Below are positions 35,227-43,779 of a stretch of DNA of 64,000 bases, one piece after another. Source of the DNA: TMED27 sp041397865 (GTDB lineage: Bacteria > Pseudomonadota > Alphaproteobacteria > Micavibrionales > Micavibrionaceae); contig JAWKVT010000001.1 of assembly GCA_041397865.1 (NCBI GenBank), positions 1,302,001 to 1,366,000 on the forward strand, in the 5' to 3' direction. The translations under genes and the position numbers were made by a program. Below the pieces are notes generated by a model. It was not told the origin of the DNA. It did not search any database and saw only the letters and a program-made list of their open reading frames with translations. The stretch's first letter is position 1, and the number at the start of each line of letters is the position of its first letter.

Positions 35227-36585
35227 ATGTCTAAGAAACTTCTATTGGCGGCAAGTGTCGCTGCCATCCTAACTGCATCTCCTGCTATTGCCGCAGATGC
35301 TGACCTTGAAGCCCTGCGCAATGAAATCAAAGCAATGCAGCAGGCATATGAAAGTAAAATTGAGCAGCTTGAGCAGAAAGTAGAAACGCTAGAAGCCAAG
35401 CAATCTCAAACAGCGGCAAAAGTCGCTGCAACCGAACCGGCGGCGGGTGGGTCATCCATCCCGGCAACATCGAAAAGACGGATTAACGACAACAGCTTTA
35501 ATCCTGAAATCGGCGTTATTCTTCAAGGAAAACATCAATCTTTCTCTGAGGACAGCAGCGAATTTGCGGGCTTTGCCGTTGGTGAAGAAGCTGAACGCGG
35601 TGAAGAAGGCTTGAGCATTGACGAAACGGAGCTGAACTTCTCTGCCAATGTCGATAACTTGTTCCGTGGTAGTGCAACCGTTGCCCTGCACGAGCATGGC
35701 GGTGAAACGGAGGTTGAAATCGAAGAAGCTTATGTTGAAACCACATCCCTGCCTTACGGCCTTCAGGCCAAAGCCGGACGGTTCTTCTCTGAGCTTGGCT
35801 ATCTCAACTCGCACCACAGCCATGCCGATGACTTTGCAGATCGTCCCTTAACAAACCGTGCTTTCCTTGATGGAAATTACGGTGATGACGGGGTGCAAAT
35901 CTCTGCCGTTCTGCCAACGGATGTTTATTCTGAAATTGGCGGAGGTATCTATCGTGGAGATGATTTCCCCGGAGGCGGCGCAGATGGCAATGACATCGGC
36001 TCATGGACGGCTTACGGACGTGTTGGCGGTGACATCGGTGATAATACAAGCTGGCGTTTAGGACTTTCGACATTGCAGGTTGAAGGCGGCGAACGTTCTG
36101 CCAATGAGGGGATGGTTGTCTTTGATGGTGATAGCGGTCTGTATATTGCCGATGCCAGAATGGTCTACGCCCCAACCGGAAATAACGCTGAACAGGAAGT
36201 CACCCTGCAAGGTGAATATTTCTACCGCGATGAAAACGGAACCTATGACGATATGGATGCTGGCACAGGCGCAGTGGCTTATGATGACAATCAAAGCGGC
36301 TGGTATGCGCAGAGCGTCTATAAATTTCATCCCAAATGGCGCGTTGGTGCGCGTTACTCACAGCTTTACGCCGGAGATGTTCCAGCCGGGCTTGCGGGAA
36401 GCGCGCTTGATGATGGCGGTCATGACCCTTGGGCGGCCTCTGCCATGGTTGATTGGACAAACAGCGAGTTTTCTCGCGCACGTTTGCAGTTCAACCGTGA
36501 AGAGCTATCCGATGGAAACGAAGATGATCAGATTGTCTTGCAGTACATCATGAGCCTCGGCGCTCATGGCGCTCACGCATACTAG
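35227..36585 (+). CDS. Outer-membrane porin-like protein of the metal-uptake cluster
   Basis: 452 residues with a signal peptide (cleaved near AIAADAD), a short coiled coil (IEQLEQKVETLEAKQ) as in trimeric porins, and a C-terminal half of alternating beta strands. The mature part contains a His-rich loop (HSHADDFADR). Family-wise it resembles zinc- or siderophore-linked outer-membrane channels. The final residues GAHGAHAY end in an aromatic residue, as usual for Bam-assembled proteins. Confidence 0.72.
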   Translation: MSKKLLLAASVAAILTASPAIAADADLEALRNEIKAMQQAYESKIEQLEQKVETLEAKQSQTAAKVAATEPAAGGSSIPATSKRRINDNSFNPEIGVILQGKHQSFSEDSSEFAGFAVGEEAERGEEGLSIDETELNFSANVDNLFRGSATVALHEHGGETEVEIEEAYVETTSLPYGLQAKAGRFFSELGYLNSHHSHADDFADRPLTNRAFLDGNYGDDGVQISAVLPTDVYSEIGGGIYRGDDFPGGGADGNDIGSWTAYGRVGGDIGDNTSWRLGLSTLQVEGGERSANEGMVVFDGDSGLYIADARMVYAPTGNNAEQEVTLQGEYFYRDENGTYDDMDAGTGAVAYDDNQSGWYAQSVYKFHPKWRVGARYSQLYAGDVPAGLAGSALDDGGHDPWAASAMVDWTNSEFSRARLQFNREELSDGNEDDQIVLQYIMSLGAHGAHAY

Positions 36586-36597
36586 GGAGAAACCGCT

Positions 36598-37503
36598 ATG
36601 AAAAAATTACTCTTCATCATAGCCGGTTTGGGGGTGCTGCTCGCATCCCCGTCTTCCGCCTATGCCAAAGTGAATGTATTTGCCTGCGAACCTGAATGGG
36701 CTGCGCTGGCAGAGAAGATCGGAGGCAGCTTGGTTAATGTTAAATCTGCCACCAACGCTAAACAAGATGTTCACCATATCCGTGCAAAGCCAAGCTTGCT
36801 CGCAGCAATGCGCAAAGCCGACCTTGTTTTTTGTACGGGCGCTTCACTGGAAATTGGCTGGCTTCCCATCCTTACCAAAAAGGCGGGAGGACCGGATGTG
36901 CAACCCGAAACTGTTGGCTGGGTCATGGCCTCTGATTACGTTGAAAAACTCGAAGTTATGCAGCATGTTGATCGCTCTATGGGCCATGTTCACCCGGAAG
37001 GAAACCCGCATATCCAGCTTGATCCGCATAACATCACAGTCGTTGCAGATGTGCTCGCTGAACGCTTGATGCTGATAGATGGTGAGAATACGGCTGCCTA
37101 TCAGTTAAACCTGCGTGCCTTTCAAGCCAAATGGAAAAGCCTGATAACGCAGTGGGAAACCCAAGCGCAATCATTAAAAGGGCAAAAAGTGGTCGTCTAT
37201 CACAATGCCTGGGCTTATTTGCTCAAATGGCTCGGCATGGATGTTGTGGCAACGCTTGAACCTAAACCAGGTATACCGCCAACAGCATCGCATCTTGAAA
37301 CGGTTTTGAACAACGTAAAAGGCAAAGATGTTAAGGCAATCTTTGTTGCTCCTTACGAAAATGAGGATGCTGCGGAATGGCTTCACAGTAAATCCAGCAT
37401 CCCTGTACTTCACTTACCATTCACCGTGGGGGGCAACGATAATACCAATAATCTTGAGGACGTATTTTCTGAAACTATCCGTCTGCTAAAAGAGGCTTCA
37501 TGA
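36598..37503 (+). CDS. Zinc/manganese ABC transporter substrate-binding protein (ZnuA-like)
   Basis: 301 residues with a signal peptide ending near SAYAK. Likely metal ligands are the His in DVHHIRAKPS, the His pair in HVHPEGNPHIQLDP and the His in VVYHNAWAYL, followed by the late acidic/His site (EPKPGIPPTASHL). This matches cluster A-I binding proteins for Zn2+/Mn2+. The usual His-rich loop of ZnuA is short. It overlaps the permease gene by 4 bp. Confidence 0.85.
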   Translation: MKKLLFIIAGLGVLLASPSSAYAKVNVFACEPEWAALAEKIGGSLVNVKSATNAKQDVHHIRAKPSLLAAMRKADLVFCTGASLEIGWLPILTKKAGGPDVQPETVGWVMASDYVEKLEVMQHVDRSMGHVHPEGNPHIQLDPHNITVVADVLAERLMLIDGENTAAYQLNLRAFQAKWKSLITQWETQAQSLKGQKVVVYHNAWAYLLKWLGMDVVATLEPKPGIPPTASHLETVLNNVKGKDVKAIFVAPYENEDAAEWLHSKSSIPVLHLPFTVGGNDNTNNLEDVFSETIRLLKEAS

Positions 37504-38276
37504 GCACATCGCTGGAAACCATAATTTTACTCGCTCCGGCTCTTGTAGCCGGGGCAGTTATCTCGCTGGCTCATGTTCCATTGGGGCAAGAGGTTCTGAA
37601 GCGAGGCATTATCTTTTTGGATTTGGCTGTGGCTCAGTTTGCTGCATTGGGCATGATTACTTTTCAGGTTCTGGCCAATGTTGATGAATATAGCTATATG
37701 GGTATGTACGGCCCACTTGCCACTGGGATAATGGCGGCTCTTGCCTGCGCGTTTAGCTTTCAGGTACTTGAAAAATATGCAGGCAGGTATCAGGAAGCCT
37801 TGATCGGCTGCGCCTTTATCCTCGCGGCTTGCCTCTCCCTAATCCTGATGGCGAACGATCCGCATGGCGGGGAAGAAATGAAAAACATCCTTGCCGGACA
37901 AATTCTATGGATTGATTGGGTGGATATTCAGCTAGTTTTACCCATTTTTATAACAGCTTTCCTTTTATGGATTTTAATAAAAAATAAGCGCGGCATTTTA
38001 TTTTATCCGCTTTTTGCTCTCGTTATCCCTTTTGCCGTTAATATGATTGGTATCTATTTAGTTTTCGCCAGCCTTATTTTTCCGGCTCTTGCGGTTGTTC
38101 GTGTGAAAAGGCTCAAAATGCTATGGGGCATCATTGTTTCTGTTAGCAGCTATGCTGTGGGTTTATCTGTGTCATATGCTTTTGACTGGCCCGCGGGACC
38201 ATCAATTGTCATGACTATGGCACTTATCAGTCTAATGTTTGCTATATTTGGCAAAAAACGTACCGATATAGCCTAA
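37500..38276 (+). CDS. Metal ABC transporter permease (ZnuB-like)
   Basis: 258 residues with about eight transmembrane helices, ABC-3 family. Typical features are the early GAVISLAHVPLGQEVLKRG and the LDLAVAQFAALGM coupling segment. It is translationally coupled to the binding-protein gene. No ATPase gene follows or precedes it, so the energy subunit must be supplied from elsewhere, or the cluster is broken. Confidence 0.82.
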   Translation: MSTSLETIILLAPALVAGAVISLAHVPLGQEVLKRGIIFLDLAVAQFAALGMITFQVLANVDEYSYMGMYGPLATGIMAALACAFSFQVLEKYAGRYQEALIGCAFILAACLSLILMANDPHGGEEMKNILAGQILWIDWVDIQLVLPIFITAFLLWILIKNKRGILFYPLFALVIPFAVNMIGIYLVFASLIFPALAVVRVKRLKMLWGIIVSVSSYAVGLSVSYAFDWPAGPSIVMTMALISLMFAIFGKKRTDIA

Positions 38277-38278
38277 AC

Positions 38279-38344
38279 ATGTTTGGAGATTTACTCTCAT
38301 CAATGTTGGTTAATGATGAAGAGCGAAAGATGGTGGAGGGCTAA
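38279..38344 (+). CDS. Tiny open frame after the permease, possibly a truncated gene start
   Basis: 21 residues (starting MFGDLLSSMLVNDEERK) from ATG 38279, 2 bp after the permease stop. It ends right where the convergent tcmP gene ends. It could be the start of a lost downstream gene of the metal cluster, such as the ATPase, but the sequence is too short to say. Confidence 0.25.
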   Translation: MFGDLLSSMLVNDEERKMVEG

Positions 38345-39361
38345 TCACCTTATCTTGCCTTTGATAAACATAGGAAAAAAGCTCTTCTGATCCCGAAGTC
38401 TCAGAATGTCGTCCGGCCTGATAGTATTGGGTACGCGCCGCTCACCACCCGATTGTGTGATAACCTCAACATCTGGGTTTTCAATGATCATTTCATGAAT
38501 ATCATCACTATGAGCAGCTGTTTCATTATACGACGCATTGTAAAAACTCATGACATCCAAAGCATCGCCATGATCTGAAATCATCCGTGGAATGTCATCA
38601 TGCAATTCGTTTTTTGCTTTTGTCCTAGAACTTTCATCAAAAAGATACAGGTTGCCTTCATGAGATGGATCATATGACAGCATGCGCAGGCCAGACCGCC
38701 CAAAGTGGGCTTGCATGGTGCTGTTTTCGTGCAAAACATCATTGTAAACCTGCCGCGCACGGTAAGAATTTGCAAAATGTATGAGCCAATACTGCCACCC
38801 ATCCGGGTTGTGAATTGAAAATGGGCTTACGATAGGCGCAAATCTTTTAAAGTTATCAAAGACTATTTTTTCAGCATTTCCTAAAAACTCATTCTTGCTC
38901 ATAACGTTGTCGTTGCTTTCGAGCATCTGGTAAATTTTTGAAATCAATTCTGGATTGTTTAAAAGAGACCTGTTCTTTTCCTGATCCGGCGATAGGTATG
39001 TTAGGAGAGCCTTGATCATGAACGTCAAAAACACTTCTGCCGATTTCCATGTGTTCATGATGTCTGCAATTATGTTGTCATCAACGTCTTTGTATCCCCC
39101 TTGATCGAGGTTAAAAAGGACATTGCCAAACCGCAGAGCCTGAATTCTTGTTTTAATTTCTGGATAAAGTTCATTGAACGCCTTTGAATGGTAATCAACG
39201 TCAATGAACAAACTCTCAATGCTGTCATTGATTTCGGCATGTATGGGCGCAACGTTTTGCTTTAATTGTTCAATGGCACTTGCTTTAAAATCATTGAAGA
39301 TGAAAAGACATTCCATCGAAATCGGGCGCATTCCTTGTGTGACACGTTCAAGATTGATTTC

Positions 39362-39894
39362 ACTGAACAACCCTCGCCTATAAGGCGAGGGGTTAGTTAG
39401 GGGTCGATTGTAAATCGACTGTCCTCTACCGGCTCCCCTTCTTGTTCCTCGATATATTTCTGGATCATCTCATCTGTGATATTTCCGGAACTGATAGCGC
39501 AGTACCCACGCGCCCAGAAATGTCTGCCCCAGAACTGCTTGCGCAAATGCGCAAACTCAGAGAGTAAAATCCGCGAGCTTATGCCTTTGAGCCATTGCAC
39601 GATCTGACTTATATTCTGCGTCGGACGATAGCCAATAAACATGTGCACATGATCGCTCGCGACCTTCCCGGTTATAATCTCAAGCTCGTGCTCCATGGCT
39701 ATCTGGCGCAGAACATCTCTGGTGCGCACCGCCACCTCGCCTGTCATCACCCTCTTCCGGTACTTTGGAACCCAGATCAGGTGCACTTTTAAATCCGTCT
39801 TCGTGTGGCTGCCTATCGTATAACGTCGCATAGCGACAGGTATAAACTTCTCTTCGCCTGAAGGCGAGGGATTTTAACCATCCCCGATGGGGAC
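39362..39894 (-). mobile_element. IS200/IS605-family element, copy 1 (in tcmP)
   Basis: 533 bp. It is inserted next to ATTAA, read as TTAAT on the transposase strand. It has no terminal inverted repeats; the left end carries a hairpin (GTCCCCATCGGGGAT) and a CCTCGCCTTCAGGCGAAG hairpin, the right end CCTCGCCTTATAGGCGAGG. No target duplication is seen, as expected for this family. It encodes only TnpA, no TnpB. Confidence 0.95.
39397..39831 (-). CDS. tnpA: IS200-type transposase TnpA (copy 1)
   Basis: 144-residue HUH/Y1 single-strand transposase. The HUH motif is in SDHVHMFIGY, and the nucleophile Tyr is probably the one in MIQKYIEEQ near the C-terminus. It cuts and rejoins single-stranded DNA at hairpin ends, inserting 3' of a short target. 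The protein appears identical in copies 2, 3 and 4. Confidence 0.95.
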   Translation of the reverse strand: MRRYTIGSHTKTDLKVHLIWVPKYRKRVMTGEVAVRTRDVLRQIAMEHELEIITGKVASDHVHMFIGYRPTQNISQIVQWLKGISSRILLSEFAHLRKQFWGRHFWARGYCAISSGNITDEMIQKYIEEQEGEPVEDSRFTIDP

Positions 39895-40659
39895 ATTAAA
39901 AGTGTCTTTGAGAACCTCCATCAAAATCAAGGGAGAGCCAGGGCTACCATCATCATAACGACCAGCCCCACTAAACGCGTCAACGATGGTTAATCGAAAT
40001 TTGTCTCGCGGATATGTGCACCGCGTAATGAGATACTTACGGAAGTACTCCCTTAAAATTTTGTGCTTTCGTTTACTGTGGTCATCTAACGTGACACCTT
40101 CGTCCCAATCAAACTCTTTCTTTGCCATTTATGCTCCGTGAACCTCACTGACTTGTGCAGGCATTTCATCCCATGTTTTTCCTTGGTACTGTCTACCGTT
40201 CTTAGATTTTGGCCGCTTCTTACCGTCTGCACCCCATCCACCCCATTGTTTAAAGAAGAAGGATGCGCCTTGCTCTTCACATTGGATGCGAACGTTTTCA
40301 ACCCATTCAGGTTTCATCGGCCTTGCTTTCGGACCACTTTCACCACCAACAATGACCCAGTGAATGCCTGACAAATCCAGTTCACCGACATCGGCAAGCA
40401 GCGGTTCAACGGATAAAAATCTTACATAAGCGTTTATCTGCCGCAAAAGATCAATCCTTGGTACGCCCTACTTACGATCTTCTACGGAAACACCAAGCCA
40501 AACATTTTGAGGTATCTCTCGTTTTGAAAAGTACTCAGGAAGCCGCTCGGCTCTCTTGGTTAAAATCTGATATGTGTGATGCGGTGTTTGCCTGATCACA
40601 TCAAAAACACGATCAAGAAATTCATCGCCAATGTCTTCATGAAACAAATCACTCATGGA

Positions 40660-41192
40660 ACTGAACAACCCTCGCCTATAAGGCGAGGGGTTAGTTAGGG
40701 GTCGATTGTAAATCGACTGTCCTCTACCGGCTCCCCTTCTTGTTCCTCGATATATTTCTGGATCATCTCATCTGTGATATTTCCGGAACTGATAGCGCAG
40801 TACCCACGCGCCCAGAAATGTCTGCCCCAGAACTGCTTGCGCAAATGCGCAAACTCAGAGAGTAAAATCCGCGAGCTTATGCCTTTGAGCCATTGCACGA
40901 TCTGACTTATATTCTGCGTCGGACGATAGCCAATAAACATGTGCACATGATCGCTCGCGACCTTCCCGGTTATAATCTCAAGCTCGTGCTCCATGGCTAT
41001 CTGGCGCAGAACATCTCTGGTGCGCACCGCCACCTCGCCTGTCATCACCCTCTTCCGGTACTTTGGAACCCAGATCAGGTGCACTTTTAAATCCGTCTTC
41101 GTGTGGCTGCCTATCGTATAACGTCGCATAGCGACAGGTATAAACTTCTCTTCGCCTGAAGGCGAGGGATTTTAACCATCCCCGATGGGGAC
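40660..41192 (-). mobile_element. IS200/IS605-family element, copy 2 (in DUF5131 gene)
   Basis: 533 bp with the same ends as copy 1. Removing it joins ...TTTGTTAAT to TCCATGAGT, restoring the reading frame. The target is again TTAAT on the tnpA strand. Confidence 0.95.
40695..41129 (-). CDS. tnpA: IS200-type transposase TnpA (copy 2)
   Basis: Same 144-residue sequence as copy 1 with no stops or shifts, so the element is probably still active. Confidence 0.95.
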   Translation of the reverse strand: MRRYTIGSHTKTDLKVHLIWVPKYRKRVMTGEVAVRTRDVLRQIAMEHELEIITGKVASDHVHMFIGYRPTQNISQIVQWLKGISSRILLSEFAHLRKQFWGRHFWARGYCAISSGNITDEMIQKYIEEQEGEPVEDSRFTIDP

Positions 41193-41532
41193 ATTAACAA
41201 AGTAAACTGTTGGCTTTTTCCGCTTTAAAGGCTGATTGAGGCGTTCTTTCATAATGGAGAGCTTGAAGCCATTATCGTATCCATTTGCTCCCATGGCTTG
41301 AAGGCGTTGTGCCATGATTTCGGCATAACAGTGCTTGCAGCCCGGAGAGACCTTGGTGCAGCCGGTCGTGGGGTTCCAAGTATGTTCCGTCCACTCAATT
41401 TTGCTTTTACCTGTCATGACCCACCTTTAGAACAAAACAAAAACATTTGTACAGTATCACATTTTTACAGAATTGCCAGCGGCTTGAGGCATGATTCTTT
41501 AATCTGCCTACAATGATTTTAGTACGGCTTAT

Positions 41533-41862
41533 TTACACCCCATGCGCATTTTCAATAGGCGCAGGCGTCAGGCGGTAGCCTAAAGCGTTCATGATCGCAT
41601 TGACGTTATCAAAGCGGGGATTGCCCTTGCTGGACAAAGCGTGCTGGACGCCCTGCCGGGTCATGCCGGTGGCTTCGGCCAGATTGGTAATGCCTTTGAC
41701 TTTGGCAATCACACGCAAAGACGCAAGCAAGGCGGCTGAATTGCCGTCTTCGGCATATTCATCGAATATTTCATCAATGTAGGGACCGATCTCTTCCGGA
41801 TGGTTGCGGAAATAGTCTTCCTCAACATCCCTGAATGCCCTGTAATTTCTTTTCTTAGCCAT
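41533..41862 (-). CDS. HigA-type antitoxin, HTH
   Basis: 109 residues. The C-terminal part holds a Cro/CI-type HTH (NLAEATGMTRQGVQHALSSKGNPRFDNVNAIMNALG). It is the second gene of a toxin-first module, 5 bp after the toxin stop, which is the HigBA order. The antitoxin should bind the toxin and repress the operon, probably at the palindrome 42219-42234. Confidence 0.82.
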   Translation of the reverse strand: MAKKRNYRAFRDVEEDYFRNHPEEIGPYIDEIFDEYAEDGNSAALLASLRVIAKVKGITNLAEATGMTRQGVQHALSSKGNPRFDNVNAIMNALGYRLTPAPIENAHGV

Positions 41863-41867
41863 GAGCT

Positions 41868-42194
41868 TTATACTCCTTCCAGTATGCTTTGGCGGCTTTT
41901 ATATCTTTGGCTTGCGAGCCTTTCATCGCCGCCGCATAAGAGAACGACGATATGGCCGTCCTCTTCGCCAAAATAAACCCGGTATCCGGGACCAACGAAT
42001 ATCCGCAATTCTGAAACCCCCTCGCCTACGGGTTTACAATCGCCATACAGGCCATGTTCTAGCCTTCCAACCCGTTTCAGAACAGCCCTTCGGCCCTTCT
42101 GATCCCGCAGGTCATTCAGCCAATCAGTAAACGGCTCCTTGCCGCTTTCGTCCTGATAAACAATGACCTGTTTTGGCTCTGTAGCCTGTACCAT
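41868..42194 (-). CDS. HigB-like / Gp49-family toxin
   Basis: About 108 residues from ATG 42194 (an ATG at 42209 would add five). The RelE/ParE-superfamily Gp49 pattern is visible: PFTDWLNDLRDQKGRRAVLKRVGRLEHGLYGDCKPV, SELRIFVGPGYRVYFGEEDG and VLLCGGDER. Members are ribosome-dependent mRNA endonucleases. It is paired with the downstream antitoxin gene. Confidence 0.8.
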   Translation of the reverse strand: MVQATEPKQVIVYQDESGKEPFTDWLNDLRDQKGRRAVLKRVGRLEHGLYGDCKPVGEGVSELRIFVGPGYRVYFGEEDGHIVVLLCGGDERLASQRYKSRQSILEGV

Positions 42195-42218
42195 ACTCTC
42201 ACTTTCCATTATACAGTC

Positions 42219-42234
42219 GCCAAATATATTTGGC
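42219..42234. promoter_or_regulatory. Palindromic operator of the toxin-antitoxin operon
   Basis: A perfect 16-bp palindrome GCCAAATATATTTGGC, 10-25 bp upstream of the toxin start. Its size and position fit autoregulation by the HTH antitoxin. Confidence 0.7.
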
Positions 42235-42262
42235 AAGCAATTTCGCATTCTCAGAATAGCAC

Positions 42263-42305
42263 AAGTGATAAAACGGCGATACGTTTTGCATGGCGCGGGA
42301 GGTTG
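42263..42305. repeat. 43-bp repeat copy 1
   Basis: Matches 45732-45774 with one mismatch (GTGATA against GTGATG). It contains AAACGGCGATACGTTTTGCA. Beyond it the two loci differ completely. It could be a recombination footprint or the end of a lost element. Confidence 0.7.
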
Positions 42306-42592
42306 GGCATTTGTGCCCCGGAGCGCCATAGGGCCAGAGGGATGCAACGGGAGAGCGCAGCGTCTCCTTTGCCGAGCAAACGAAGTGCAGCGAAGTAAAA
42401 GATTGCATGTGTCAGACATGCACATCTTGCATAGTTCCTTAAGCTTCATTCTTTGCAACAATGGGGCTGCTGGAGAGGGTCTTCAGCGCATGATTTGGAT
42501 CGGGCACATCTTTGGTTCATTGGAACCGACCGCAAGCAGGATCGGGTCATGCATGTTTCATTGATCTGAACAGATGAAGGGGAATTGCAGCA
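42306..42592 (+). ncRNA. IS110 5' non-coding region, candidate bridge (seek) RNA
   Basis: 287 bp without a gene precede the IS110 transposase, against only ~80 bp after it. In IS110-group elements a long 5' non-coding end encodes the bridge RNA that pairs with donor and target DNA. Local stems are seen, such as GGTTC-ATTG-GAACC near 42512. The exact element ends were not determined. Confidence 0.4.
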
Positions 42593-43567
42593 ATGTCCCG
42601 TATGCAAGAACAGATAACAAAACAACCACCAAAAACCTTTGCGGGCATTGATGTTGGCAAAGACTACCTGGATATCTTTATCCACCCGATTGGGGTTCAA
42701 ATGCAAATCAAAAACGACAAGAGTGCAATTAAGGCTCTTATCAAAAGGCTTACCGAGCACGATATCGAGCTTGTTGCACTGGAAGCAACGAGCAAGTATC
42801 ACAGGCTCACGCATTCCATGTTGCATGATGCCGGAATTGTCGTTGCTGTCATCAATCCGTTCCGCTCACGGCAGTTTGCGGACAGCCTTGGACGATTGGC
42901 AAAGACGGATACAATCGACGCTAAATCTCTGGCTTTGTTTGCTCAGCGCATGAACCCGGAACCTACATTACCGCCGGACACGCAATGCAGGGAACTTCGT
43001 GATCTCCAGACAGCGCGGCGGCAAGTCCTAGATGAAATTTGCGACCTCAAACGCCAGTTGCACACAACAGATCATCCGCTTGCCGTGCGGCAAATCAAAG
43101 CTAGAATCGCCATGGGCGAGCGGCACAAATCCGTTCTTGAAAAAGAAATCCACACCCTCATCGCGAGCCAGCCAGACCTAAAAAACAAGTTCGACATCCT
43201 GACATCGATTCCCGGTATCGGAAAAACGACAGCTAGCATCCTACTTGCCGATATGGCGGAGCTGGGGCAGGTCAACGCCAAGGAAATAGCGGCACTTGCG
43301 GGCGTTGCGCCGATGAACTGGGATAGCGGGATTAAAAACGGAAACCGCATGATCCGGGGTGGCCGCAAGCACGTTCGCAATGCACTTTATATGTGTTCCA
43401 TTACTTGCATTAGGCGATCGAATTCTTTGGGGCTCACTTACAAAAATTTGGTGCGGCGCGGGAAGAATCCAAAAGTCGCGCTCACGGCTGTTATGCGAAA
43501 AATGATTATCATCGCCAATACGTTGATTGCTGAAAATCGCAAATGGCAGATTGAATGCCCTTGCTGA
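42593..43567 (+). CDS. IS110-family transposase (DEDD/Tnp20 type)
   Basis: 324 residues. The N-terminal RuvC-like DEDD domain begins AGIDVGKDYLDIFI with further acidic residues in LVALEATSKY and KTDTIDAKSLALFA. The C-terminal Tnp20 domain has TSIPGIGKTTASILLADM and MIRGGRKHVRNALYM; the likely catalytic Ser falls in the region after GGRK. The gene is intact with a good Shine-Dalgarno (GAAGGGG). Confidence 0.93.
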   Translation: MSRMQEQITKQPPKTFAGIDVGKDYLDIFIHPIGVQMQIKNDKSAIKALIKRLTEHDIELVALEATSKYHRLTHSMLHDAGIVVAVINPFRSRQFADSLGRLAKTDTIDAKSLALFAQRMNPEPTLPPDTQCRELRDLQTARRQVLDEICDLKRQLHTTDHPLAVRQIKARIAMGERHKSVLEKEIHTLIASQPDLKNKFDILTSIPGIGKTTASILLADMAELGQVNAKEIAALAGVAPMNWDSGIKNGNRMIRGGRKHVRNALYMCSITCIRRSNSLGLTYKNLVRRGKNPKVALTAVMRKMIIIANTLIAENRKWQIECPC

Positions 43568-43584
43568 TAATGTGGGGGATTATC

Positions 43585-43630
43585 GGCCGAGTCTCGCTTG
43601 AGCTATTTGAGGGCTCTGCTCGACTCGGCC
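43585..43630 (+). terminator. Hairpin after the IS110 transposase
   Basis: GGCCGAGTC (43585-43593) pairs perfectly with GACTCGGCC (43622-43630) around a 28-nt loop. It may end the transposase transcript or form part of the element's right end. Confidence 0.45.
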
Positions 43631-43779
43631 TGAAGGCAATTTTTGCTTGACTGAAAACACAGATGCTTGCGTAAAACGCAAATTACCTGATTTTAGACAA
43701 AGTAAGGCCAAAGCCTTTCAATACATGAACCGCGAGGTGAACTTATTTTGTGAAGGCACAAGATATCCTAAATTGAGTT

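Larger units (their letters stand above)
38345..40128 (-). pseudogene. tcmP: tcmP (three-Cys-motif partner protein), split by IS200 copy 1
   Basis: The 5' part (40128-39895, 78 codons) has FRLTIVDAFSGAGRYDDGSPGSPL, and the 3' part (39361-38345) continues in frame from EINLERVTQGMRP to the end. Together they give 416 residues, the family's normal size. Joining the parts without the 533-bp insertion restores the frame exactly. TcmP proteins accompany a radical-SAM-like protein with three Cys (here the DUF5131 gene upstream), with 0 bp between them. The Rossmann-like GAGRYDDG motif suggests a methyltransferase-like fold. Function of the pair is unknown. Confidence 0.85.
40129..41417 (-). pseudogene. 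DUF5131 (phage Gp37/Gp68-like) gene, split by IS200 copy 2 and carrying an amber codon
   Basis: The N-terminal part (41417-41193) has WNPTTGCTKVSPGCKHCYAE, the three-Cys motif. The remainder (40659-40129) resumes in frame (VN|SMSDLFHED), giving about 251 residues in all, the family length. After VSVEDRK the next codon is TAG, followed in frame by GVPRIDLLRQI, so a single change (probably Tyr to stop) has occurred in addition to the insertion. The family is predicted radical-SAM-like and pairs with TcmP, whose gene follows directly. Confidence 0.88.

Noticed and set aside
39595..39792. 65-codon frame antisense to every IS200 transposase copy
   Set aside because: It is an exact reverse shadow of tnpA repeated with each copy; no independent evidence of coding.
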